A program made the translations under genes and the position numbers. A stretch of 64,000 bases of DNA. It comes from Clonostachys chloroleuca (lineage: Eukaryota; Ascomycota; Sordariomycetes; Hypocreales; Bionectriaceae). Shown piece by piece: positions 50,138 to 61,380 of the stretch; within the stretch, counting starts at the first letter, position 1; each line of letters begins with the position of its first letter. The notes beneath the pieces are model-generated. The model was not told the DNA's origin. It saw only the letters and a program-made list of their open reading frames with translations, and made no database searches. The stretch covers positions 1,054,001-1,118,000 of the forward strand of contig JBANAY010000004.1 in assembly GCA_037952775.1 (NCBI GenBank), in the 5' to 3' direction.

Positions 50138-52629
50138 ATGGACTTGTCTTCGACTTCACCAGCCAACATCACCACCACACCCCCGACAAACTCGGACACG
50201 ATAGCCCGCCCCCAGGACTCTGCTCCCTCGGATCGACAGCAGGACCAGTCGCAGCAGCCTTTGCCGACAACGTCGGGTGCCTACCCATCGCCGAATCGTC
50301 CGCCCAAAAAATCGTCGTCCACGTGCACAACTTGTAGAGCCCGCAAGGTCCGATGCAACGGCATCCGGCCCATCTGTTCCAACTGCCAGCGCCTTGGCTT
50401 TCCTTGCTCCTACGATGATGAGTCGTCTGACCCCGCCGCAACCGCTGCCGCATGGTCCGTCTCGCTCCCCAGGCGTCGTGTGAAACAAGCCTGCTTGAGC
50501 TGTCATAGCCGGAAAGCTCGCTGTTCTGGACACATGCCCGCTTGTGATCGGTGTCGGGCCCAAGCAATTGAGTGTGTATACCGTCCAACTAAGCGCGCCA
50601 GAGTGTCGACGAAGAGCAGCATGAGCGCCGGCCGGCACAGCCCACAGAGTCACGATGACGAGAGCCACCGAGACGATGGGCATAATAATAGCGACACGGG
50701 CTTCCCAGACATCTCGGACCCAACAACACCAAACCAGTTCAACAATAACGAAGGGTAAGAATCTGGACTTCTACAAAATGTTTACCCCCCTTAAGGTAAC
50801 CCGAGCTCTTTGCTAATATCCGAATGAATAGACCTTCATTAGACGAGTCTTTTGATTCTCTGATAAGTCGGACGTTTGAGAAGTTCTTTCGCAATGTTCA
50901 TCACATCCCCTCATTCGATTTCTTGCATCGCGCATCCCTCATGGGCCAATATCACTTAGGCAAGGTCGACAGACCGCTTCTCCTCGCCTTGGTTGGTGTC
51001 ACAACCTATTTGACAGACATGGGGCCGGGTCTGCGATCGTATGGCGCGAGGTGCATAGATGAAGCCGAATCTCTAATTCTTTCTGACTACGCTCGCCCTT
51101 CTACCATCAAAGTCCAAGCTCTTGTCCTCATGATCAAATACCGAATCTTGTCAAACCGGTTTCAAAGCGCCTTCTTTCTTCTCGGCATTGCATCCCGGTT
51201 TGCTGTGGCTCTGAGGCTCAACTACGATTCACCCAACGTTTGTTTTCTTGCCCAGGAATCCAGAAGGCGGCTTATGTGGGCGATATACTGTATCGATGCC
51301 GGCATCTCAGGCGGCAACCGGGATTATTCCCTCTGGCGATCCGAGAGACTGTTTTTAGGACTTCCATGCAACGAACGAAACTTTGAGTTCGATCTCCCTC
51401 AGGAAACGGAGAAGCTCATCCCGGATCCCGATCACCAGCGATCACCACAGGCCGAGGACATTGGTAGTGTTGCGCTTCATATACGCATCCAACATATACG
51501 TCACAAGATTAGCGAGTTCACTAAAGAGGCTCTGGGGAATCGCGACGTGAATCCAAGAACCCTCCAGACCAGCGTCCTCTCTCTTCACGGCGAACTCGAA
51601 GATTTTGCTGCCCACTTACCTGCATCCTTCCAATTTTCCGAGAAATCTTTACAACTCCGCGCTTACTCTCCTAGAATCTGTGTATTCTTGATGATACATG
51701 TATGGTGGCGCCAATGCCATTGCGATCTGTATCGTCTCGGTCTTGTCGGACTACGAGAAGCTTTGTCGCGATCTGTTCTTGAGAACTTTGACGAGAGCTT
51801 CATTGAACACTGCCAACGACAATGCGTCGACCACGCCATTGCAATGGCTAATATTTTCTTGTCAATGCAGAAACTGCATGCAAAGCCAGTCGCTGACCTC
51901 GATCTCGCTCTTTGCGCGTATCAATGTACTAGGATGCTCAAGTATGCTTACCATGCGAAATCTGGCAATCTCAACCTCACTCAAGAGAACGTCATGGAGC
52001 ATTTCAAAGTCTGCTTGCAAGCTGTCAAAGACTGCTGCATGGGCGCTGCCGCCGCTGGAATCAGATCCGACATTGAGAAGGTCATTGCACAGGGACTTGG
52101 GCCTCGAACTTCGCCTGCTCGCATGACACCCCCCGACCTTAATACAATTGCCAACGTAAACAGCCGACCAAGGCCTGCAGCAACCCACGCTGCCACTCCT
52201 TCATCCCGGCCTTCTCTCTTCAAGGATATCGAGGTTCCCGACGACGGGTTTTCAACAACCACATCTGCCCCCTCCAACCGTGCAAACCCCCCTCGCGATA
52301 ATTTCCCCCCAGTACAAAATAATGTACCCGCAGTGCCTCAAGCCATCATGACTGATGCCTGGACGCCGCCAACTGGAGATGGGGACGTTGATATTACTCT
52401 CAACGATGCCCACTCTGAGACACTCGGTGCCACCCCGTCCACTCATGCACTTGCCGCACCTGGTGGACCTTCAGAACTCAACAACGCCTTTGAAGGTGCA
52501 ATGGATGGTCTGGGGCTGGATCATGGATTGGACTATTCCCTAGGCATTGATGTGAGCATCTGGGGTGCTAACAACGGCGACTGGAGAACCAACGAGTTCA
52601 TGAATGGTGGTTCAGGAGTTGGAGTATAG
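50138..52629 (+). CDS. transcription factor with two tandem Zn2Cys6 clusters and a fungal TF middle domain
   Basis: Exons 50138-50754 and 50832-52629 encode 804 residues (junction NNNEG/PSLDES). Two complete CX2CX6CX6CX2CX6C binuclear zinc clusters lie side by side: C63-C90 (CTTCRARKVRC...CSNC...C) and C119-C146 (CLSCHSRKARC...CDRC...C), about 28 residues apart with a basic PRRRVKQA link. Most family members have one. A Ser/His/Asp-rich linker follows, then the fungal-specific TF middle homology region (TFEKFFRNVHHIPSFDFLHR, RFQSAFFLLGIASRFAVALR, ESRRRLMWAIYCIDAG). The C-terminal 180 residues are Pro/Asn/Thr-rich, probably an activation region. It would act in the nucleus; target genes cannot be read from the window, and no biosynthetic genes sit beside it. 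Confidence 0.92.
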
Positions 52630-53135
52630 CAAGCAGTACGCTGTGAAATGCAGCTGGGTGTTTATATAGCATGACTTACATACTTGAGAGGCATGATGAC
52701 TACTGCCTATAGGTTTTATCAACTATCAACTAACAGAGCGATGACAGCTATTCCTGTATATATCTTTTTATATCAACGATTGTACGACAACCTCTAGCTG
52801 TGGTCGGAAAACATTTATGGGGAACGTCATTTTTTTTTTTTTTTGGTTTTATGAGAGCGAAAGCAACGTCAACATAGAAATCGAGGCTTAATTTTCTTTT
52901 CTGGGCAATACACGCATCTTGTGGAAGGTAGAAATCGAGTATCAGGTTCTCCAAGTTTGAGATCAAGTCTTGAACTTTCCATGACTGAAACTAGGTCCCA
53001 AGGTAACGTGCTTTATTCGCATCAAAATTCACCATTATCGCCGAACGCCAGGTCGTAACAACCTTACTTTTCACCCATCATACTCTTCTTCAATCATCAA
53101 GACATCAAGACGAGTGCCACTATCGCAGATGCACC
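52630..53135. other. intergenic, convergent 3' ends
   Basis: Contains a T run of 15 at 52830-52844. It lies between the 3' ends of the regulator and PARP. No gene. Confidence 0.5.
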
Positions 53136-55639
53136 CTACACCTTGACGCGGAAGAGATATCGAAGACGGACCTGAGCAACGTCATAACAGATGTACTCGT
53201 TGTAGTAAAGGCTGGCGTTCTGGACGTTGGTTGGGCCGGCCTTGACGTCTGGGTCGGGCTGTGAGGGAAGAGCGTGTTAGTAATCGCAAGTATGATAGCG
53301 TGAACAGATGGCAGACGGGTGTTAGGTCAGAGGCTAGGAAAAGAAAGAAGCAAAGGCAAAGCCGACTTACCATCTTGATGCCCTTGAGGCTTTCGTGAAC
53401 AGTACCAGCGTCAATCCACTTGCTTGGACCGGTGTTACCTTGGCCCCACGTGCTCACCATGCCGTTCTGCTTGGCGGTCTCGCCAGCCTGGTAGCTAGCC
53501 TGTGTCAACGTCTGCATGGGATTGCCCAGTTCAGCTTCACAGAGAAGGAGCAGGATGTGGCCATTAGAAATATAGGAACAGCAGTAGCCTGCTGATTTGG
53601 AGGACATGTCGGCCAGGTAGATACCCTTGCCGAACATGTATCCGGATACGGGTGCTTCGGGCGGGGCGATCCGGAGACCTTGGCTGAGAATACCACCAAA
53701 GTTTGTGCAGCGAGATCCATGCCAAAGCAGACGACGATCGGAATCGATCTTGGCGTACTCTGACTGGTCAAAGCGATCCTTTTCTCCCTGGCGTTCAATG
53801 CGCCAGATTTGCTCTACCTTGTAGTCGAAACTGTGTGTGGCGCCGCGAGATTCGCACAGATAGTCCTTCAGAGAGTTGAATTCTACGCTGGAGTGGTCGA
53901 GGGTGGTCATCTCGTTGAGGCCAAGACCCTGGAATTGGCGGTCCAAAGGATGTACTGTGTCCACGGTCTTCCGATCAATCTTCATGATATCAGCAGCGTC
54001 CTTCATGTCAGACAAACTTTCCAGAAGTTCAATTTCTTTCTTAAGCAAAGTGTTGTCGGAGATGATCGGGGGCGATTCCTGCCAAATGCGTGAGGAATGA
54101 GAGAGTAGAAGGTGTTCGACAGTTGCTCCTTATTGCCGGGTAGGCTGGGATCATCGATCAGAGCCGCAAGCTCCTTGAGTTGCTGGAAACCACGCATGAT
54201 TGTGGCCTTGCTCAGCTTGCCAAGGGGCAACTTGTTTGCATCGTAGTTCAGCGAGCTCATAGCTGCCTGGAAGTACGTTTGGTTGAAGATGAGCCTCACA
54301 AGATCTTGGATCGGTTCTTCGAGAGTACACTCTGGAGGAGCATCATCCTCTTCTTTCTTGACTTTCTTTGAGTCATCCTTATCGGCATCATCCCCGTCAT
54401 CGTCCGAGTCGTCATCATAGCTACGCTCAACAAAAGCGTACTTGCCTGGCTTGGGGTTATCGCCTCGCTTTTCCCAGGGAAGGCCGGACTTGTCCTTGAA
54501 CTTCTTCTCAAAGCCTTTAATGGCATTCTCAAGGGTGCCTTCTGGCAGTGTTGCTGACTGGCCAATCTCGCCAACACGACCCCATCTGGTCCAGGTTTTG
54601 TAGTTTTTCTTCTTTGGGTTATACAATACCTGGAGACATGGTTAGCTCAAGAGTAGAATAAATTGTGAAGAGGGAATTCGGAACTTGCCTGGATAATATA
54701 GAACTTGTTGTTATTATTAGATGCGTTGGTTTGATTCAGCGAAGCATCCCAGATCATACCCGAGTCGGGATCCACGTAGACCTTGTGGTCGAAGAAATGG
54801 GGGCTGTGGCTATCGACTGGGATCTCGATGCCTTTCTTCTTGATGAATTGACCTTCAGCGACTACCTTCTCCTCCTCAAGCTCGTCATCCTTGACCTCTG
54901 GTTCAGCCTTAGCCTTAGCCTTAGACTTTCCCTTAGCTTTCGTTGCCTTGGGCTTTTCCTCCTCCTCCTCCTCCTCCTCAGACTTGGCCTTGGCCTTCGC
55001 CTTGGACCTTCCCTTGGCCTTTGTTGTTGCCTTGGGCTGCTCCTCTTCCTCCTCTTCCTCTTTTACCTCCTCAGGCTCAGCCTTGGCTTTCGCCTTGGAT
55101 TTTCCATTGACTTTCCCATTAGCCTTCGCCTTTCCATTGGTCTTAGCAGGCTGAGGCTCATCTTCCATTTCTTCATCTCCATCTTCATCAACGGCTTTGG
55201 CCTTGGCTTTTGCTTTGGTCTTTTTTTTATCTTGAGATTCGGCCACATCATCCTGCTTTCTCTTCTGGGAATCTGTACCATTGGACTGGGGCGCATTGGC
55301 CCTGGCAGCCCATGAGTACGTAGCCTCATCAGGCGCGGAGGCCTTGCCCTCAGCATCAATCACCCATTGAGGGTCAAGAAGGGGCTTGTCACTGCTTTTG
55401 GCGGCATCGATCTTCTTAGACCCACTGTTATAGTCGAATTCTGTACAGACAACGTGGGTGGTGGTGCCGGTGACAGAGTTTTGGGTGCTTCCGCCCAGCG
55501 TGCGCACAAGCTTCTCCAGAGATCCTTGGGTGTGGCCCAGGTGGTTGAACTTGCCGCTAAGAACAATCTTGTAGCCGTCCAACGGCTGGGGTGTGGAATC
55601 AGCAGCAGCCGCCGCAGCAGCTCGTCGTCGAGTGGGCAT
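53136..55639 (-). CDS. prpA: poly(ADP-ribose) polymerase with BRCT and WGR domains, frame broken once
   Basis: A nuclear enzyme that ADP-ribosylates proteins in the DNA damage response (A. nidulans PrpA type). Minus-strand exons: 55639-54689, 54629-53371 and 53258-53136. Domains: BRCT (about residues 19-110, YKIVLSGKFNHLGHTQGSL), a Lys/Ala- and Glu-rich linker (141-258), WGR (YNPKKKNYKTWTRWGRVGEI), the PARP regulatory helices (FNQTYFQAAMSSLNYDANKL), and the catalytic domain with the H-Y-E triad: WHGSRCTNFGGILSQGLRIA, GYMFGKGIYLADMSSKSAGY and YNEYICYDVAQV. Between HAFGRNR and PPIISDNTLLKKEI the frame changes in a run of five C (plus-strand G at 54068-54072), where six would keep the conserved reading. 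About 777 residues if intact. No zinc fingers, as in other fungal PARPs. Confidence 0.93.
54630..54688 (-). other. GC-AG intron in the PARP gene
   Basis: The minus-strand junction is CAG/GCAAGT...GAGCTAACC...TCCAG/GTATTG. The donor is GC, otherwise a perfect match to the consensus, as usual for GC-AG introns. It joins NKFYIIQ to VLYNPKKKNYKTW in frame, exactly within the WGR domain, so the site is well constrained. Confidence 0.85.
54866..55219 (-). repeat. coding Lys/Ala and Glu-run imperfect repeats in PARP linker
   Basis: Residues 141-258 repeat a unit of about 38 residues with KSKAKAKAEPE or RSKAKAKAKSE followed by a run of 7-8 Glu and then QPKAT or KPKAT. At the DNA level the Glu runs form GAG/GAA tracts prone to slippage. 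Confidence 0.85.
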
Positions 55640-56951
55640 TTTGATATGAATAAGAGAGGGAAATGTTGGGAGAGTGGTTCAGATGAGCAGTCCGCCGTTA
55701 CCGGAAAGTGAAAAGGGGCCGTGGGATGCAAGTGGTCAAGTATGCCACAACAATTGATGACCTGATCCAAAGATCGAGGCTTTGTTTGTTTTTGTTTGCC
55801 GTCTTTAGCCACGCTCAATTTCTTGCGAGAAATAAGCAACGTGTTTTCCGGACAATTGATTTGTTGCGAGTTGTTGCGAGCTCCGATGAAACGAAGCGAA
55901 CTACAGGGTACGGAAGGCTGGACGCAGGAATGAGGCGAGGCAGGACAAACACTCTGGGGGAAGAGAGGTGCTAACTGAGCCAATGGATTGCCAAGAACAA
56001 GAAGAGTAGCACGGCTAGTGAGGGAGAAACGGTTGGACTGGGCAGGACTGTTTTTGATCTGAAGCTGGCTGACAGCTTTATTTATGTCTGTTGGGACTTT
56101 AGGTTGTCAGCCCACACAGGCCAGCCGGGAATCATAATCCTCAAGCTGCGAGAGTCATGAACGAAACGGGACTGGCCTGGCTGGGCTGAGAGCTGGACTT
56201 CGGGGGAATTGGAGCTGCTTCGTTTTGGCTTAGCTCGCCTTGGCGCGCAGGCACCAGCGCGCGCCAGGAAGGAGCGAGCACGATTGCAAGCGACGGGCCC
56301 TGCCCAGCGTCACGTCAAGTGGGACCGGGCCATATCGCGAGGGTGGCACGACATCACGTGTATCCGCCAGCTCATGCATTCTGTCGCTTCCCTCCCGAAA
56401 TCGGGAGGTTGGGACGTGGTTGCTGCCTGGAAATACATTGATGGAGTCTAGAAAGTGAAGTATTGTAAAGGCGAATAGACCATATTCTCACACTTTGTAC
56501 ATGGTGCTGTTGCATGGTGGTATTCAGAATGACTACGCAATGGCCTGGTCTATGGGGGTGTCTGAAGCTCGCTTCTAGGCTGCCAACCTCAATTGAGCTC
56601 TTGGTGATAATGTCGGTCTGGGTCTTGTAGACCAATTGGTTACCTGGGCTTGTGCTAAAGCTACAGACAACTTGAACTTTCTAGGATTGCATGTTTCAAG
56701 CCTTATGTACTCTCTTCTACCCTCTGTGCGCTCAAACACTTCATCGACTGGTGGATTATCAAGTCATTTATTTATTGTGCTTCGTGAAGAAAGAAAGAGG
56801 AAAAAGCCTTTAAAAGACCCCTCCACCATGAGTAATACGATCATATGAATCTACTTGCTCGCAAGATAGCAAACTGATTGGTTGCGATAACATCAAAATC
56901 CTGGTTTCGTTAAAACTCCATTCTTGTGCAAACTCCCTGATCCGGTATCCC
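55640..56951. other. intergenic
   Basis: PARP upstream region and the 3' flank of the F-box gene. Short frames only; no gene supported. Confidence 0.5.
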
Positions 56952-58442
56952 TCAGTAGTTGTCGTCGTCATCTATATCCTCGTTTTCGTCCTCGTCCTCG
57001 CCCTCATCATCAAAATTATCGTCTGGCTGCCGCGATTGTTGGTTTCCAGGAGCAAGGCCAATCGACTGAATTAGGGCCTTGAGGAAATGCCGCCAATCAA
57101 TACCAATGTACTTTATCTGAGCCTTTCCATCGAACTGAACACTAAGAGGTGTCACATCATTTCGGTGGTCTACTTCTGCCAAACAGCCGATCGCCAAATG
57201 ATGAAGGTTGAGATTTGGGATTTTCAAAAGTTTCTTGCAGAAGTGTCGACAAGCAACAACATCGTCGTCCGTATCGAGATCAGCCCTCGATTCTCTGAGT
57301 TGCGCGGACTGGCGCATCGTCACCTTCCATAATTCAAGGGTTTCGAGTGTGGGGGCAAACTTCTCGGCTACCGCCAGGTATAGATCCGATTCGGATTCCA
57401 TGAAGCCAAGGCTAAGAGCTCTGAGCTTTGGTAGTTGAATAATGCCTTGACCGGCTGGATCTGGGGTCGTATTGCCCAGGCACTTGAGGAGTGGACGAAG
57501 ATTACCTTTTCGTCCCGTCGGGCCATTGATACGAAGATCTTGCAGGTTCTTGGCGTTGTATATGAACCTCTCAAAGAGCGTCTCGACGTTGTTGATGTTC
57601 TCTGGGGTGCCCTCAATCCCGTCCACTGTGATATGCAGCTTTTCCAAGCCCTCTATAACAGGGACAACGATTGGTTTTGAGTACTTGGGGAGTGCAAAGG
57701 CGTAGTCGCTGAGATGGCATGAGTGTCTGCAAATGATTTCGATTCCCTTGGGCTTGACATTGGCTCTGCCCAGGGCATGAAGAACCAGAGTGAAGATCTG
57801 GTCTGCGATGTTTGCGAACTGGTAAGAGGCGCTCTGCGAGCCGAGACTGACCAGCGCACCGGCCTGTCTCAAGGCAGTGGTTATTCCATAGCTCCTCCAT
57901 TCGTTAGCGGGCCAGTCGCGGCTTCTTTTCCTCGAGTTGCAGTCCCGAAGCACCACATCCCGGAGGTTCTCCAGGTTCCGAAGCGCCTCAGTAAGCATCT
58001 CATTAGCAGCACCGGAGGCCCACAGGGTGCACTGGTTGCCGTAGAGCTCGGCCGTGCGGTTGGGATAAAACATGATGTCCTCAACATCTCGCATTCTGTA
58101 CTCCCGGGCACGCATCTGGACAGTGTGTGCAAAGATTGAATGCGGTGGCATGAACTGCTCAAAGCCAATCTGGAGCTTGGTGAGGTGACGGCCCATTCGG
58201 CTCTTGGAAATGTCGATAAGTGCCTGCAGACTGAAGTCGGAGATCATGAACTGTTTGCAAGAGAAGAACTCGCGGGCAAAGGAGTTATGAAGCAGTCCTT
58301 CTATTCCCCGGCAAGTCAGGCGGAAATTGCCCAATTCCTCGGTTTTGAGTGAATGGGTAATGCGCAGTAGCACCTCCAGAGGTAGCTCCTTGATGAAGCA
58401 CTTTGGCGGGGTTGCATCATCAAGATCCATGTCGGAAGCCAT
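56952..58442 (-). CDS. F-box-type protein with leucine-rich C-terminal region
   Basis: Single exon of 496 residues. The N-terminal segment FIKELPLEVLLRITHSLKTE and ELGNFRLTCRGIEGLLHNSF fits an F-box (LPxEVLxxI...L...xLRLTCR), the SKP1-binding module of SCF ubiquitin ligases. The rest has spaced leucine-rich helices (LTKLQIGFEQF, LEKLHITVDGIEG, LQDLRINGPTGRKGNLRPLL, LRALSLGFMESESDLYLAVA, LETLELWKV) like a degenerate LRR substrate-binding domain. The C-terminus is an acidic tail (DDNFDDEGEDEDENEDIDDD). The substrate is unknown. The start at 58442 is the first ATG; a second Met follows at residue 5. Confidence 0.82.
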   Translation of the reverse strand: MASDMDLDDATPPKCFIKELPLEVLLRITHSLKTEELGNFRLTCRGIEGLLHNSFAREFFSCKQFMISDFSLQALIDISKSRMGRHLTKLQIGFEQFMPPHSIFAHTVQMRAREYRMRDVEDIMFYPNRTAELYGNQCTLWASGAANEMLTEALRNLENLRDVVLRDCNSRKRSRDWPANEWRSYGITTALRQAGALVSLGSQSASYQFANIADQIFTLVLHALGRANVKPKGIEIICRHSCHLSDYAFALPKYSKPIVVPVIEGLEKLHITVDGIEGTPENINNVETLFERFIYNAKNLQDLRINGPTGRKGNLRPLLKCLGNTTPDPAGQGIIQLPKLRALSLGFMESESDLYLAVAEKFAPTLETLELWKVTMRQSAQLRESRADLDTDDDVVACRHFCKKLLKIPNLNLHHLAIGCLAEVDHRNDVTPLSVQFDGKAQIKYIGIDWRHFLKALIQSIGLAPGNQQSRQPDDNFDDEGEDEDENEDIDDDDNY

Positions 58443-59563
58443 TTGCCTCGCGGGACTTGGGAACTATCGGATGTTGGATAGAAGGAGAGAGAACTGGCCT
58501 GATGATTACAGGATGAAGTGAATGCAGGAGGAGGAAGAAGTGCAGCGTGAGCCAGGCGTAACACGGGTGGGCGTAGTGTGCGGCTGGGAGGCTGTATAAT
58601 AACGTACGGTAACGCGCTCTACCTTAGCACTGTGCCAGCCTGTAGCTGACTGGTAGCTGTAGGCAGCCATGGCCCAACAGGGGAGGGGTCATCCGCCCGT
58701 GCTTATGGCCGGCCATGCAGCCGGTAATTCGTGGAGCGGCCGAGAAGCGCAGCGTTGGGCGCCCACCAACCACCAGTGGATGGGAGGCGTGTCCTGCCGT
58801 GCAACACCACAGTGCTGTGCGAATGGATGGTTGTTGAAACAGCAATTCTCGCCCCCTGTCAGCCAAACCGCTCTTGTCGTCCCGACCCCGAGGTACACTA
58901 GTTGGGCATCCTAGAAGGCCGTTGTGGCATCCATGGCTAAACAATGCAGCGACAGGGTTGGTGGGCTCGCTCCTCGATTCCCAGGATGCCATTGGGCCAA
59001 GCACCCAAGCCATCGATAATCGGCATGCAGAGGGACTCTGTTGCATCCGAACAGCGCCCCTGGACCAAATAAGTCGGGTCGATGCTTTGTCTCCCGAAAT
59101 CACACACGCCGTGTCGCCCTTTGCCTCCTCGTAGTGGTGTCGCCATGGCTCGCTCGCGCTGTCTCTCAGCCCATTTTAGCCCGTAGTATCTCCGGATCAG
59201 CCACTGGGTTCCGCCAATCGCTGGAGGGTCATAGTAATAGATCCCAAACCAGGCACTGGACTCGGGGGATTCCGATCGTGTGCTATTATCACTGCCAGCA
59301 CCATATTACCTGTCATCCCTACCAACCTACATAATACTGCAATTGTCGGTGACGCGGTATCATATTTGCATGCGGCACCAGACCGCCGCCCATCCTTCCT
59401 CCCCTCCTCCGCTCCGTGGCTCTTCTCCTAATTACGCATCCCTGAGACCTTCGGTCATTTCCTCTGAAGTCGGATTTCAGGGGCACTGAGCACCTACGGG
59501 ATCCGATCTGAATACCTTACCCAACACACGCATATATCTGTCACCGCCTGAACCGCACCCACC
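58443..59563. promoter_or_regulatory. divergent upstream region, F-box gene / mevalonate kinase
   Basis: 1.1 kb between divergent start codons. Several short out-of-frame ATGs; no gene. No sterol element could be assigned with confidence. Confidence 0.4.
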
Positions 59564-61061
59564 ATGGCACCTACTCTCAATCGAATCAACGGGCTCAAGG
59601 CGGACCGTAAGGACTCCAACCCCATGGCTCCGGCCTTTATGGTGTCAGCCCCGGGCAAGGTCATTGTCTTTGGAGAGCACTCCGTGGTCTATGGCAGGGT
59701 ACGTACGGCCACTGTCTATCTCGAATTATCCCCCGCGATGCTCTCTGGCTAACACGGACGTCCATTGTGAATCAGGCAGCAATCGCGGCGGCCATCTCTC
59801 TACGCTCCTACCTTCACGTCACCACCTTGTCCAAGTCGAAGCGAACAATCACTTTGCGATTCCCTGACATTGGCTTCGTCCACACGTGGAACATTGACGA
59901 CCTGCCATGGTCCATGTTTCAGAAACCCGGCAAGAAGAAGTCCTACTACGATCTTGTCACCGAGCTCGACCCCGACCTCGTGGATGCCCTAGAACCACAC
60001 ATCTCCGTCGTGTCCCCCGACAGCCCTGAAGAGCTCCGAAAAGTCCACGAACGCTCCGCCTCCGCCTTCCTCTACCTCTTCCTCTCCCTGGGATCCAAGT
60101 CCTTCCCGGCATGCCTCTACACACTCCGATCGACGATCCCGATTGGCGCTGGCCTGGGCAGCAGCGCATCCATATCCGTCTGCCTCTCCGCCGCCCTCCT
60201 GCTCCAGGTCAGGACCCTGGCCGGCCCGCACCCCGACCAGCCGTCCGAGGAGGCGCGCCTCCAGGTCGAGCGCATCAACCGCTGGGCCTTCGTGTCCGAG
60301 ATGTGCATCCACGGCAACCCCTCCGGCATCGACAACACCGTCGCGACCCAGGGCAAGGCCGTCTTCTTCCAGCGCACAGACTACGACAAGCCCCCTCCGT
60401 CCGCCCCCTCTGGGACTTCCCCGAGCTGCCCCTCCTGCTGGTCGACACCAAGCAGGCCAAGTCGACGGCCTTCGAGGTCGCCAAGGTCGGCACCCTCAAC
60501 AAGACCCACCCGGACCTCGTCGGCTCCATCCTGGACGCCATGGGCAAGGTGACGACGACCGTCGCCGACCTGATCGAGGAGGAGGACTTTGACGCCACCG
60601 ACGAGGAGGACCTGAGGCGCGTGGGCGAGCTCATGACCATCAACCACGGGCTCCTGGTGTCGCTCGGCGTGTCCCACCCCAGGCTGGAGAGGATCCGCGA
60701 GCTCGTCGACCACGAGGGCATCGGATGGACCAAGCTGACCGGGGCCGGCGGCGGCGGCTGCTCGATTACGCTTCTGCGGCCGGAGCTGCCGATCGAGCGG
60801 CTCAACAAGCTCGAGGCCCAGCTCGAGGAGGAGAACTACCAAAAGTTCGAGACCACGCTGGGCGGCGACGGCGTGGGCGTGCTCTGGCCCGCCGTCCTCA
60901 AGAACGGCACCGAGGAGGACGAGCAGGGCGGCATGGAGATCGACCTAGAGAAGTTCCTCAACGCCGAAGGCACCGAGGGGGTGGAGCGGCTGGTCGGTGT
61001 GCACGGTCATGGTGGCGAGCGTGAAGGCTGGAAGTTCTGGCGCGTGGAGAGTCGCATATAG
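59564..61061 (+). CDS. erg12: mevalonate kinase, frame broken once
   Basis: It phosphorylates mevalonate in the route to isopentenyl diphosphate, ergosterol and prenyl groups. Exons 59564-59698 and 59776-61061; the junction is VVYGR/AAIAAAISL. GHMP kinase motifs: SAPGKVIVFGEHSVVYG, IPIGAGLGSSASISVCLSAA, the HGNPSGIDNTVATQGKAVFF block and C-terminal KLTGAGGGGCSITLL. The frame changes after QRTDYDKPP at the run of five C at 60391-60395; six C would give DKPPSVRPLWDFPELPLLLV, the family sequence. Exon 2 is 1,286 bp, one short of a multiple of three. About 473 residues if intact. Because the enzyme is essential in yeasts and moulds, an assembly or base-calling error is more likely than a true null allele. 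It faces the prenyltransferase alpha gene tail to tail. Confidence 0.93.
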
Positions 61062-61380
61062 CGACAACTGCTGAGAAAAGAAGAAAAGCAACCCTAATAA
61101 TCAAAAAAAGCAAAACAGCAACTACACCGTTGTCCAAACTGGTCAAATGTACAACCGGTGCCAAGTGAGGAGTTGTGAGGATAGCGAGACGTGTGGCTGA
61201 TTACCTTATGATGATGATGACGGGATGGGATGGTTGGGAAAAAGGGCGATAAATCGGCCGGGCTATACAGTAATCCACATTAATTACCTATGTAGACATA
61301 TTCACCTTGCGGTGCCTAATTGACTAAGAGTTTTTTTTTTATACAATCAGGTCTACGAGTTAATGCTTAGTAGCCTGGAT
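61062..61380. other. short convergent 3' intergenic
   Basis: 319 bp between the 3' ends of mevalonate kinase and the prenyltransferase subunit, with ATG/GAT-rich and T-run sequence. No gene. Confidence 0.5.

Noticed and set aside
54060..54110. Intron ending at GGCAG to repair the PARP frame
   Set aside because: The only nearby GT donor gives a 42-bp segment, a multiple of three, so the frame would remain broken and conserved residues would be lost.
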